46,432 nt of DNA. It comes from Chara braunii. Taxonomy: Eukaryota > Streptophyta > Charophyceae > Charales > Characeae. Positions 10,596-21,063 of the stretch are shown here, one piece after another. Both the position numbers and the translations under genes were made by a program. Position 1 is the first letter of the stretch, and the number at the start of each line of letters is the position of its first letter. The DNA lies in contig BFEA01000310.1 in assembly GCA_003427395.1 (NCBI GenBank), positions 849,988 to 896,419 on the forward strand. The letters run 5' to 3'. Under the pieces are notes generated by a model that saw only the letters and a list, made by a program, of their open reading frames with translations, did not search any database and had not been told where the DNA came from.

Positions 10596-11599
10596 GCAAA
10601 CTTTTATTGTGCACATGAGAAGTTTTCTCTGCAAAAGGCAGTTTGTGAAAAATGGGAAAACAGAAAGGAATCTTCACTGTAGGAAGGCATTTTCCAGGCT
10701 AGGAATCTCCGCCGGATGCATTACCAACTGCCTTTCTCTGCAAAAGGCAGTTCTTCAAAAAAAAACGAAAAAAAGAAAGGCATTTTCAAAGGAAAAGAAA
10801 AAGCAAAGGCAGGGCGGAAACGTCCAATGGGGAACCCCGCTAGCCTACAATTAGGAGTACGTAGGTAGTGTGAGGTGCAATTGAGAGAAGAACAAAAAAA
10901 AAACAAAAAAAAAAGCCCGAAGGCGTAAAAATAAAGGAGGAGACGCAAAAGAGGCTGAAGGAGTCAGCGCTGCTCAGGCATGGACACGTGTTTCACCCAT
11001 TGCTCCTGTCTCGCATGATGCTTCTGCCGATTGGACAGCCGAGCGGTGTTTTGGAGAGAAAAACGGGCCCCGCTCGAAAACAAACGTCCAGCATGAGGAG
11101 GAAAAGCAGAAAAAAAGAGTGAGAAGAAATCATCCCACGGGCGCCACTCTTCGGTCCCACTGTACAGTAAACAGCTCGAACGTCAGCACTCTGCGCCTGC
11201 CCACGAGGTGCAGCACGCTGAAATGTGTCTCGAAAGCCAGCCGCCCCTTTCCTTAACGCGGTATAACCAGGAAACGACCGAAGCAAAGTGTTGACCAAAA
11301 GTGCGAGCTGACAAGACTTCAGCCCACCATAAGTGAAGGCCCGAAAGAAAAATAGAAATGACGGAAAGGGCAGACGTCAGAGAGGAGGCTTGTCAAACGA
11401 GTCAAATCACACTTGCCAGTCAAATCACACTTGCCACGAATGACACGATCGTGCTGTTCACGTGATCGTGCGGCGACAAGAAAACAAAAAGAAAAGAAAA
11501 AAAGAAAGAACGATGGCGGACACATGACGCTTTCCAGTGCCCTCAACGAGCTATGAGTGCTGCCCTCAATGAGTTGCCCCTGTGCAAGGATGACACGCA
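10596..11599. other. Non-coding stretch, no feature recognised
   Basis: A-rich tracts occur at about 10757-10805 and 10890-10915, with short fragments resembling each other (the AAAAGGCAGTT motif at about 10634 and 10742). No gene, terminal repeat or tRNA-like structure could be supported. Confidence 0.4.
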
Positions 11600-11602
11600 T
11601 AA

Positions 11603-11949
11603 GAGGCTCGCCACACAGGCTGTCGTCGGCCGTCGACAGTTTAACCCCCCTTCGCCACATAGGCTGTCGAGGGGCAAGGTTTTGGTCATGGCCAGGCGGA
11701 CGGGTTTCACGGAAGTTGACAAAAGAGTCCCTGACAAACGCAAATGCGAACGCAATTTTCGAAAGGTTGGCCGGGCACTGTCAAAATTCGGTCACCTGCA
11801 GGCGGAGGGAAACGGTTGCTGGAGGGGGGCTGTCGAAAGGACCATTCTGACACCTGTCGAAATTTTTTGAGCCGCAATTCTTCGAAAGTCTGTGTGGCGA
11901 TGCAAAATTGTAGAAAACAGGGTTTTAGACAGCCTGTGTGGCGAGCCTC
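11603..11949. mobile_element. 347 bp MITE with perfect 22 bp TIRs and TAA target duplication
   Basis: Positions 11603-11624 are the exact inverted complement of 11928-11949 (GAGGCTCGCCACACAGG... and ...CCTGTGTGGCGAGCCTC). TAA flanks both sides (11600-11602 and 11950-11952). The perfect ends suggest recent movement or constraint. A 3 bp TAA/TTA duplication fits PIF/Harbinger, but the TIR sequence differs from that of the element at 7095. There is no transposase. Related GCCACA-AGGCTGTCG motifs recur internally near 11655. Confidence 0.75.
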
Positions 11950-12055
11950 TAAGGGCCTGTGGGGTCACACACAACCTGGCCGCTGGCAGTGGGTGCAGTG
12001 GGATAGTGTCAGTGTTAGTTCCCTCTCAATCAAGAAATGCTCCAGATTTGTCGAG

Positions 12056-12130
12056 TTGATGTAGCTCAGTGGTTAGAGCAGGGGTTGGAAATGTGCATTA
12101 TGGTATGAGGTTGCGGGTTCAAAACTCCGC
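12056..12130 (+). repeat. tRNA-like SINE head
   Basis: TAGCTCAGTGGTTAGAGCA resembles a tRNA D arm (GCTC pairs with GAGC). GCGGGTTCAAAACTCCGC resembles a T arm with a B box. The 5' and 3' ends do not pair as an acceptor stem and the anticodon arm is not regular, so this is a SINE or pseudogene and not a functional tRNA. Confidence 0.5.
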
Positions 12131-12396
12131 AGCCTTGCGCATGGACACCGGCAGGGCGTTAGTATAACGCACGGCTGGACACACTCCCCTCGGCTGACGC
12201 AGGTAAGCTATTACAGACACAGTAGACACTGCTTGCGCACCACCCAGGGGCAAGTCCATGGTTGTTGTATGTTGGGTTTGGGCTGTGGGATGTTTGTCTG
12301 ATGCTATTGGTTCTAGTGGTTCTTTGCGGGCTTGCATACTTGACTATGATTGTTCATTTCCCTTCCAGTCCGATACTGCGTACAAATCGTTTAGTT

Positions 12397-12466
12397 TCCA
12401 CAGTAGCTCAGTAGGTTCGATAGAAGATTGAACAAGGTCATGTGTTCGAATTCACTCTGTGGGATG
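12397..12466 (+). repeat. tRNA-like element with pairing acceptor arms
   Basis: TTCCACAG at the start can pair with CTGTGGGA at the end (one wobble). Between them are TAGCTCAGTAGG (A box-like) and GTGTTCGAATTCAC (B box-like). The anticodon arm is irregular and the T stem is short, so I call it a tRNA-derived repeat and not a working tRNA. Confidence 0.45.
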
Positions 12467-12516
12467 TAGGCAGGGGTATTGATAATCTTACGGCTCTGTT
12501 AGGTAAGAGGGTAGAG

Positions 12517-12703
12517 TCGCAGGGAGGACGAATCAGGAGGGATCACGTTGCTAGTTGGAGATCTTGGGGGGGTCATCCACTAGGCACAAAGGGGTTAGGT
12601 AGGAGGACCGTAGACTTATACCGCGAACAGTTGAGGAGATGAGACTTAGTAGGGAGCTATGGTCGGTTAGGTTGGGGGGGGGACGAATCAGGTGGGATCC
12701 CGT
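12517..12703 (+). repeat. Tandem repeat that element B inserted into, left part
   Basis: GGACGAATCAGG-GGGATC-CGTTG occurs at about 12527 and again at about 12681, a period near 154 bp. The second unit is cut by element B after CCCGT at 12703 and resumes at 36385. The segment GCGAACAGTTGAGGAGATGA at about 12621 recurs at about 36431, to the right of element B. Confidence 0.65.
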
Positions 12704-13484
12704 TGTGACGAACCAATTCCTGTTCCGCGCAATCTTCAGCGCGACGACAATGAGGGGTCCTAAGCTGGGAAGGTCGGGCCAATTATGGGAGATGGGATCC
12801 AACGGGAAAATTGCATCGGTGTCCTTGTTTGTTCTTCTTTTTATGTCGCTTCTTTTTCGATGGCTGGGGCCAGGGCATGGCAAGTCCCGGGATAGTCGAT
12901 TGAGTGGCTGGCGCGCCGACATAGGCGTGATTAATAATGGTTGATGTCGCTTCTTTCTTGTTCAACTGTCGGGTCTTCGGCGCGGTAATCGCACGGGAGT
13001 TTTGCTTCTTTCTTTTTGAATTTCCTTTTTCAAATCTTGTTGAGCCCTCGATGGCTCTCGAAATTTCGGACTTTCTTTTCGGATTTGCGCTTTAATAAAG
13101 TTCATTTTGCATTTTTGCGTTAAATAGGAATTTAAAAATTAAGGAATTCAGAATTTCTTTTGCCGCGCGGTGCTTTTTGCTCGCGCGTTTCTTTTTGCGG
13201 CTGCAACGAAGCTCTGATTAGTCGGCACCCTTAATCTTGCGTGTAACTGTAATTTTGGGCGGGGCGCCCTTGCAACTGTATTTTTCTTCTTGAGCTTCGT
13301 CTTTCCCGCCCTCTCTCTCCTTTGCTGTGTCTAGATTGGCCCGCGGGCTGCATGATCGGATCGATGCGTGGAGAGTGGCTTCGTCCCCCACGCCGCGATC
13401 TGGCCATACAGAACGTAGGCCCTCCCTCCCCTTCTCTCTTTCTAAGTCCTTGCAATTCCATGTTCTTCGCGCATGCATGCACGT

Positions 13485-13491
13485 TATAAAT
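13485..13491 (+). promoter_or_regulatory. TATA box of 5' LTR B
   Basis: TATAAAT in the context TATAAATTTCGGCTGCGCGA matches the copy at 34744 in the 3' LTR. It is the probable core promoter. The LTR ORF lies about 0.97 kb downstream. Confidence 0.6.
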
Positions 13492-14456
13492 TTCGGCTGC
13501 GCGATTAGATAGCTCTCTTAAACAGCTGCTGGAAGCTCGGGGTAGCGCGATCACTGAGGGTCGCTCACGAGCGAAGTAAGAGGTGAGTTGAAGTGGAAGT
13601 TGGGCGACCCGACGAGCTGGTGCCGAATGTGCGGGGTTGACACGTGGGGCTACGGCGGACTGTAGCGCGCAGGCCAACCCAACGGGCACAGGAGGACTAA
13701 GCGGGGTGACAACTTCGTGGGTTGGTGCGTGACGACGAACTGTCCACATCGGAGAGAGAGAGAGAAAAAGAGAGGTGAGATTGATGGACGTGGAGTTGTA
13801 ATTTTCTTTGTCTTTCTCAATGCTCGGGCGATACACCCTTATTTTCTTTCGACATCTTTATCTCGACGTTGACCCTTGTATGGCGTCCTACTCGGTCTCG
13901 ATCCTTCCTCTTTTTGTGTATGTTGGATGGACGAGTTCTGATGGAATAATATGCTTGTCGTTCTTGCCTAATCATCACCGTTGCTTGTCGCTATGATTGG
14001 TTGTCGTCACGATAAGAATTTGATGTTGTTGCGGTGTCTGATGTGTGCAATATCATTTTGCATGATCGGAAATGATTGTTTGTGGGATCACTGAATGATT
14101 AGATAATTGGGTGGTCATCTATGCCCTATGGCGATTTTGCATGTAGAACTGAACCGTCACTTTTGTACGAAAATCAGCCAACAGACCCGTGTGCGATCGA
14201 ACACCTCGTGTGCACACGTGTAAGCGCGATCTCATCAGCGCGGCCTACACGTGTCCACACGCGGGCGATTCACGATCACTGATGAACTTGGAACGTCCCG
14301 TATCGGGATAAGTGCGGAATTTCCCTTTTGCAAAAATTTGAGCCGGTCGGAATTTCCACCACCATACCCAAAAATTCCCTTGTCAATCGAGGTACAACCG
14401 GATGTGTGCGGAAGGTTCCCACTACGTAGCAGTTAGTGATCCGCTGGAATGACAAG

Positions 14457-14888
14457 ATGTCGTACATCGCGGATCGGGAGAGATTGCGGGAGCCAGAGTA
14501 CTAAGAATACTGGGAGGAGGAACAACTTAGACTGCGAAATCCAGAATTCCCCTGTTTAACCGAGAACGACCGGTTGTGTCCTAGGGACTTTCGCCACGCC
14601 ATAACCAGCGACCCGAGAGCCCCCGACTACCCAAGTACTTATAATAGGCAGTATTTCATATCCCACGGCCTCGTCGTTATCACTACCGATTTCCCTCCCT
14701 TCCATCTCCTCCTCCCACATCACCAACTCACGGTGGTACCGTGGAATTCCATAGCCCCGTATTGGCCCCACGCGCCATGCAGAGATTGTAGACGACGGGG
14801 CAAACGCCGAGCCTCTGGAATTACGGAGCCTAACCATAAAGCACGACAACAATCCCCACGTATCCACACCTGGAAGTCCGACCCATAG
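14457..14888 (+). pseudogene. LTR-encoded ORF, 5' LTR copy of B, one premature stop
   Basis: The frame is the same length (432 nt) and has the same start (MSYIADRERL) as the 3' LTR copy at 35732-36163. A TAA at 14502-14504 replaces the CAA found in the 3' copy, after 15 codons. The rest stays open and keeps FPPFHLLLP, APYWP and CRDC. The paired copies were identical when the element inserted, so the stop arose afterwards. It would lie on the genomic RNA upstream of gag. Confidence 0.65.
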
Positions 14889-16305
14889 AATTCTCAACCC
14901 TCGCGAACAGACCTCTTCGAACCGCCGTCATTGGAACAGGCGGTGTCGGTGCGAATACCCTTACAAGGGTATCCGCCCTGGGTTTTGCAAGCGACAGAAA
15001 AACAGTTTGATTTAAAGTTTAAGTATGCCGCGCTAGGCGCTGCCGCGTCTGTAACTTATGTTGACTAGATGGTTAACTAGAGTAAAGAGTGTGTGGGCGC
15101 GCAAGTTTGAGGCGCGCGTGATTTTCCCTTCGTTTGGCTACAGTAGCAAACATGGCGTGGACTCCGGTCGACGTGCTTCATTATAACAATCGTTTGTTTT
15201 GATTAAACTGACTAACTATAAGTGCGTTGTTTTCTGGTTCCGCGGGGTACGGTGGGCAGTTCAGTGAGACGGTGCGGACGTACGCGGAATCCAGATGATG
15301 GGACCTGATGGATTCGGTTAGGGAAGGGTAGCCGCGGCACGACAGGTAGGCCAGCGTGCAAGTGTGGGCCGGGAAGTAGCATAGGGTGTTTCCTTGGATC
15401 CAAGAGTCGTGCGCTACCTCTTTATTAGGAGATTCGAGCCCACTGGTACCAGGCTTGGGCTTAGCCCTATAGGTTATGGCATTAGGCTAACACTACGGAG
15501 GTTCAAGGATCGAGGCCAGCAGGCGTCGGCGCAGCAGCAGCGGAGCAGGATGGAGTGAAACCTGAGGGGTTGAGGGCCCGGAAGGGCTATCCCCCTCGCT
15601 TTTGGTAAAGGACACGGTGGTGGGCGTGGCCCACGGGACGAGCACCGGGCCGGTAGCCCCGACGAGGCCTTGATATCTTATTTTTCTTTAATTCTTTTCC
15701 GTTTTTCTCTATATATATACATTTTATTTATTTCGCCACGTCTGTACTTAGGCGCGACGCTGTGAGTAGGTACGCTAGTGAGCTGTTGGAATACAGACCT
15801 ATGGTCGAATTTGGTGGGTAAAGCCGTTGTGGCGAGTTGCCACGGGCGTGGCCCAGGCGCTTGTCCTTCAGGACATCCGCTAAAGTAGGGACGACACAGG
15901 GACGGTTAGGAGATGCCGGTGTACGAAACTGCTAGTTTGAAGTAAGCCGGACCTGTCTGAACCCGGGCGGTAGCCGGGCCAGGTTCGCACGCCCCGTGGC
16001 GGAGTTTTTCGGGGTACTGGTTGTATAGGAGGGCGAAAGTGCTCAAGGCTGAACGGCTCGGCGGGCAGGCGGGCTGCTGCTAATACCCCCGCGGGTTTTG
16101 ACTTCGTGAACTGCTGGCAAACTGCCGTCGATAGCCGGCGCCCGACTGCCGGGTCTAGGGGAGTACGTAGGTAGTGGCCTAGCAGGCCGGGAAGAAGTTA
16201 GTGCGGGAAAAAGGGGATGCACAGGGACCCGATTCGCGCCGAAATCCATCTGCAGGTGGTGGCGGCAGGGTGACGAGTATGGCGAGCCGGGAAACTTCCT
16301 AGGTC

Positions 16306-16877
16306 GCTCGATCCTTAATAGGATCGGGCGAGCCCGGAGTTGATGTCGAAAATTTAAAGGTCGGGCGAACTCATTAGTACGGTTAGATTGGACCGAAAGT
16401 TAGTGAGTTAGGAGGCGGATGGAAGAGGCAGTGCGTCGGAACGATGGTCGAAGTCGAAGGAAAGAAGGCGAGCGGAAGGAAAAGCTAGTTACTCGGCCGA
16501 TCCTCGGGCGTTTCTGGTGGGAAAAGATACGATTTAGAGGTTCTAGCCCGAGGCGAGCGCAGTGGTTGTATTAGGTTTAGTACTAGGTCGGTGTAGAGGA
16601 AGGTTGGTGAAGAAAGAGTTGCAAGGGATATGGCGGGAGGAGCGATAGTGAAGGGAAGAGAAATCGGATTCCCACCCGAGCTGTGATGAGATCGGGTGAA
16701 CCGAGTGTCGAGGTGGGGGTTTTCATACAGGGCGACCTCGGTTCTAATGTTAGTTTTGCCGCTAGGTTAGTAGTTTTAGGAGGTTAGTAAGGAAAGTCAT
16801 ACGCGGGGAGATGGCGGGGACGAAGGGGAGGAGGCCATGAATATAGATTTCGCCCGCTTCTTAGTGAAAACGGGCGA
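16306..16877 (+). other. Group of CGGGYGA-type hairpins in left LTR of C
   Basis: Three inverted repeats occur: 16306-16333 (GATCC/GGATC plus GCTC/GAGC), 16673-16698 (CACCCGA/TCGGGTG, perfect) and 16850-16877 (TCGCCCG/CGGGCGA, perfect). Each 3' arm reads close to CGGGYGA-CC. Spacing is about 367 and 177 bp, consistent with a roughly 180 bp period and one degraded unit near 16490. Support is weaker than for the later arrays. Confidence 0.4.
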
Positions 16878-18328
16878 CCGAAGGCAGGTTTTGGAGGTTC
16901 CGCGGTGCTGCGAGGCGAATCGTAGTGTCATGTTCGCGTGAAAAGAGAACGGTTTGAACGATCTGGGTGGTGGGAGCTGCGCCCAAGGGACAAAATTCAT
17001 TGTCATGTTCGTAGGTCTTATTGGGGATCACGACACTGCTTGGGTTCATCATGGCGATCCCAAACCTCACCTTGGGTGTCCCCTGTGAGGTTGCTCGTCA
17101 CCACCATGGTGTTCGGTGGAAGGGTCGCACTTTTGTTGGTCGTCTTCGCCATGATCGTGGTCGTGTTCCTCGTCTCCCTCGCCATAGCGAGTTCCTACGC
17201 CGCATGAACGTGGTGTTCGTCGTCGATCTTGGTGTTCGGTCTGGCCCTCCGAGGAGCAGCCTCGGCTGCAATGATGCAGACCGTTGCTAACGTTTACGTT
17301 GTAGTCGATGAGGGCGGTCCGGTGCGCTTGTACACCAAGGCCGCGACTGCGTGGATGTAAGAGAGAACCACTACAAGCTGCTGTTAACGGAATGTACACA
17401 TGCTGCGGACTGGGCACGAATATGCTGTTGTGTACGACGCACGGTTTGCTGCTGCGTACAGGCTGACTGTTGCAGTCTGCTGCGTATGGCGGTTGGTTGT
17501 TGCAAGCGGCCGCTGTTGTTTCTGACTATGCACGGCTGCGGTGTCTGTTGACTATGACTAATGTTTGGCTGCTACTGTTGCTGCCGGTCGCCGCTGTATG
17601 CTGCTGACGCGTGTAAAAGACTGTTGCAAGGTATGGTGCGGCCGCGATTGGGATGAGAAGAGGTGCTGAGGCTTGGGGATGTGGTTAGTTTATACGAGGG
17701 GGTTGTTGCTGCGATTCTGAGAGGTCGTCAGAAGGTCAACGATCGGCGGTTTGACTCAGAGTATTTTTTTTCGTGACCAAGCGGTCACAGTTGGCTGCCA
17801 TTGCGGGGCCCTCAGGAACATCAAGATCACGAGGCCCTCTCCAGCGAGTCTGAGTGCACCTCTCTTGGATCTGAGAGTCTCAAAACTTTCTACTTCTACC
17901 CTTCTTATTCTAAGTCTAGTCCTGTTCTGAGGGGAAGGCGGCAGGCGAGATTGCAACCCGTATGACCGCAGCAAGACTCTGTGGGGAGTCATCCCACCGA
18001 TTGCGGGAGCTTTGCCGGAGCCTAGACGAGGCTCTGGAGGCAGGGAATTGACAGGTAACCTTTGTGTTTTCCTTCTATACACCTGAGATCTAACCCCTAT
18101 TTGTACTACCTGATGCATCTCTGACTGAATATATGGTGTGCAGCCCTATCTTATTTTTGGCTTGACTTGAGGAGATTGAACCTGACTAAGTAAAAGAATG
18201 TTTGTGAAGTCCCTGTTTCAGTTTTGTTGTTTGTATGAACTCAGACTATTAAAAGGAACTGCATCTGGGGAAAGGGAGGATGGGGGTTTGTTTTGCTTGA
18301 TGGTTGACCGGGTCATTAAGGCTGGAGA

Positions 18329-19226
18329 GTCCTCATAAGTTTGGGGAACCCCAACGCTTTGATTTATTTTGGGTTGCATGGAGAAGTCAGACCCTTCTAT
18401 AAGTTTAGGGGGTCTGATTACTCTGTAAGTTGGGATGTCCCCATAAGTTTGGGGAGACCTAGTGATATGGTTTGCATGGAGGGTTAGGCTGTTCTGTAAG
18501 TTCAGGTGATCTGGCCGCTCTGACCTGTGAGGGGTTTGATTGTGCTTGATTTTCAAGGACTCAGGGCGCTCAATAAGTTTTGGTGCCTTGGGTTGCTTTG
18601 TTTTCATAGGGATTTTACTTGTTTCTTTGATTTCTAAACGAGGAGACCGAGCTGTTCTGTAAGTTCAGGTGGCTCAGTCTCTTCCTGCTCTTTATTCTGA
18701 AGAATTAATCTTGGCAAAGAGGCCGACCCTTCTGTAAGTTCAAGGGGTCTGACTCGATGCACACACATAATGGCTCAGATAGAAACGAATCTGGCAGAGA
18801 GTTAAGACCCTTCTGTAAGTGCAGGGGGTCTGGCTCAAAGCCTCGCATATGCTGGAACCCAATGGTTATAACTTGGCCATACTTTATTACTATTCTATCT
18901 AAGAACGAGCTAATCACACTGTTCTATAAGTTTAGGTGGTCAGACTGTAGTCGTATCACAACTTGAAGAAAGTACAACTAAGAATAAAATTGATGGTAAA
19001 CTGGGTCAGGCTTAACTTAAGTTAGTTCAGTCATATGCAACCTTAAAAGACAAAGGTAAAGATAAATATATATAACTTGGATACTTTAAACAGTCCAGGA
19101 CGACTAGAGTGGTCTAGTTGTGTCATCTGTTTGTGTATATTTGCCCAAGTTAGAACGCTCTATAAGTTTAGGTATTCTGACTCTAGGTCTGGCTAAGTAG
19201 AGCTGTTCTATAAGTTCAGGCGGCCC
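18329..19226 (+). other. Array of 11 stem-loops with conserved RTAAGTTY loop and variable stems
   Basis: Hairpins lie at 18329-18349, 18387-18417, 18437-18458, 18483-18515, 18560-18592, 18643-18681, 18725-18749, 18805-18831, 18911-18946, 19149-19181 and 19200-19226. The apical loop is ATAAGTTT, ATAAGTTC, GTAAGTTC or GTAAGTGC. In most units it is closed by TCT/AGG and followed by a small asymmetric internal loop. The lower stem differs from unit to unit yet pairs: TCAGACCC/GGGTCTGA, GTCCCC/GGGGAGAC (one bulge), GAGAC-GAGC/GCTC-GTCTC, GTTAGAA/TTCTGAC. The units at 18911 and 19200 pair less well. Spacing is irregular, about 50 to 240 bp. Conserved loops with compensated stems suggest a functional RNA fold; the role is unknown. 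Confidence 0.75.
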
Positions 19227-19522
19227 GACCTATGCCTTATGTAAGCCGGGTATAAAGGGTTGAATCATTGAGAGATCATGAACTATTGTTTGTTCAGGTT
19301 GACTTTNGGATGGTGAGAGTACTTACCCTTGTGGTTTGGCCTGCATGTGACTGAGTGAGGTTACTACTTAGTCTGAGTTTCAGTTTTGATAGGTAGTTGC
19401 TTTAGTCGCTCGCCACGTGCTAGAGCCATAGGAGTTAGTTTCAATTCCTGCATTTTCTGAGCTAAGTTTTTTTTTCTTAGGTCAATTCTCGCATTTTCTA
19501 GGATCTTTTCTTATACTTGGCT

Positions 19523-20051
19523 TTGTATAAATCTTGGCAGGCCACTTTTTCTACGGGAAGCGCTGCCGAAATTTCTACAAATCCAAAGAGAGTCAAATCT
19601 TGCCTTGTCTAAAATTGACTTGTCTTTCTGACTTAGCAAAAATATGGGAAGCCTCCCTTTCTAAAGGGAGTGTTGCTCAAATTTTTGCTAATTCAGAGAG
19701 TTAGTCAAAAGTTTGGCTTGTCAAAGATTAACTTGTCTTTTCATTATATCTAGCTTAGTAAAAATTTGGAAAGGCTCATTTTCTGAAGGGAGTGTTGCCC
19801 AAATTTTTACTAATTCGGGGAGTTAGTCAAAATTTCTGACTTCTCAAAGTTCAACTTGTCTAGATTTCATATATGGCTTAGCAAAATTCTGGGAAGCCTC
19901 TTTTTCTAAAGGAAGTGCTGCCCAAAATTTTGCTAATTCAGGGAGTTGACAAAACAGGACTTTGGAGAGTCAAGGGTTATTTCTGATTTCATATTTTGGC
20001 TTATATAATTTCTGAGAGGGCACTTTTCCTATGGGAAGCGCTGTCGAAATT
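19523..20051 (+). other. Array of 5 long hairpin units, about 120 bp period
   Basis: Units start at about 19523, 19633, 19755, 19878 and 19998. Each has an AT-rich outer stem around a core resembling GGGAAGCCTC...AGTGYTGCCC, with an inner hairpin (CTCCCTT/AAGGGAG in unit 2). Outer stems pair perfectly in units 2 to 4: TTAGCAAAAAT/ATTTTTGCTAA, TTAGTAAAAATTT/AAATTTTTACTAA and TTAGCAAAATT/AATTTTGCTAA. The C:G to T:A swap between units 2 and 3 is compensatory. Unit 1 pairs TTTGTA-AAAT with ATTT-TACAAA. Unit 5 is weaker. Spacers share TTAGTCAAAA and ACTTGTCT motifs. Confidence 0.75.
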
Positions 20052-20856
20052 TCCCTGTTTTCAGAGGAGTTAGATTATTTTCGACAGGTGGCGCTAGAGA
20101 GTATTATAAGGAGGTGTGCTATGGAGGTTTATCCCCCATATGTTGATGATTTAGCTTAGGCATTTGACCTATCTTGTGTTACAGGTCCTTTTGGGTTGTC
20201 TGATTCAAGGTCAGGACTAGATTCAGCTTGATCCCTTGAGGATTATTATCTGTTATCACTGATAACAGGTCGGTTGCCGATCCGTCGGTTTACGACTCAA
20301 TTCCAACTCACCCTCCACACTCAACCTAAAAGGCTTTAGCCCTGGTGATTTTTATTGTTTGATTAAGGCTTCACCCGGACTTTTATTGAATGGCCGTTTA
20401 ACAAAGGTACTGAGTTTTTATTTAAGGTTGGTTGGACAGAAGGTTGGGGCTTGCATGGCTAAGGCGAGGGGTATGAGTGTTGGGGTTGACTCCGTGTAGT
20501 GCGTGGGTTGTCGATTGACTCGTTGATGTGATTTGCAGGTATGTGCTATGAATCAGATTCCGAATTTGATTGTCTGCGATCACATATATACGTATGGCTG
20601 TGAGGGACCCCAATGAGACTGTGAGAAATGATCGTCACATACTTACCCCTTATGTACATATATACATGGGTGTACGTCGAATTAATGTCTGCATGGGTTA
20701 AGGGGCCCCGTACAAAAGGGTATACTCAGAAGGTAAGACTGAGAGGCCCAGGGATGACCCCTCCGTTTATTTTTGCTTTGCTTCTTGAGGATTTTCTTAG
20801 TCGGACGTTGGTCCTGGGCTGGGATTCAAGGTCCTTGTCCAGGACATCCTAAACCC

Positions 20857-21063
20857 TAGGCTCTGCAGGGGGGGGGATTTCCCTTCGTGCAGAGCCTATT
20901 TGCCTTGCGTACCGAGACGCTCAGACCAAAAGCAGGAGGTCTCGCGACGGCTGCACGGCTATTCCTTCAGCCGTGCAATGTCGTAAAGGATTAGACTCTC
21001 ACGACACTTCGTGTCTGACACTTGAGTGTCATAAGCGGTACTCGGATCCACGAGGGACCGCTT
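20857..21063 (+). other. Cluster of five consecutive perfect or near-perfect hairpins
   Basis: TAGGCTCTGCA/TGCAGAGCCTA (20857-20898), GCACGGCT/AGCCGTGC (20953-20976), GACAC/GTGTC (21003-21015), TGACACTTGAGTGTCA (21016-21031) and AAGCGGT-CTCG/CGAG-ACCGCTT (21033-21063). They are tightly packed and followed by ACTATATAGT. Such a run is unlikely by chance and suggests structured transcript or terminator-like function. They lie 0.7 to 0.9 kb before the end of the left LTR of C. Confidence 0.6.

Larger units (their letters stand above)
12704..14943 (+). repeat. 5' LTR of element B, left segment
   Basis: It matches the 3' LTR (33964-36384) from its first base through the LTR ORF. It is then interrupted at 14943 by element C and resumes at 23971. 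The divergence is visible but modest, mainly point changes and small indels, and is enough to disrupt the LTR ORF here with one stop. Confidence 0.9.

Noticed and set aside
12397-12466. Functional tRNA gene
   Set aside because: Acceptor ends pair, but the anticodon arm is irregular and the T stem is too short; it fits better as a SINE or tRNA pseudogene.
17021-17290. Small ORFs with hydrophobic stretches at 16938-17290
   Set aside because: They are short, overlap in several frames and have no homologue elsewhere in the window; chance frames in the LTR of C are more likely.
18329-20051. CRISPR array
   Set aside because: Units are hairpins with variable stems and irregular spacing in a plant-type retrotransposon. 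There are no equal spacers or identical repeats, and no cas genes.
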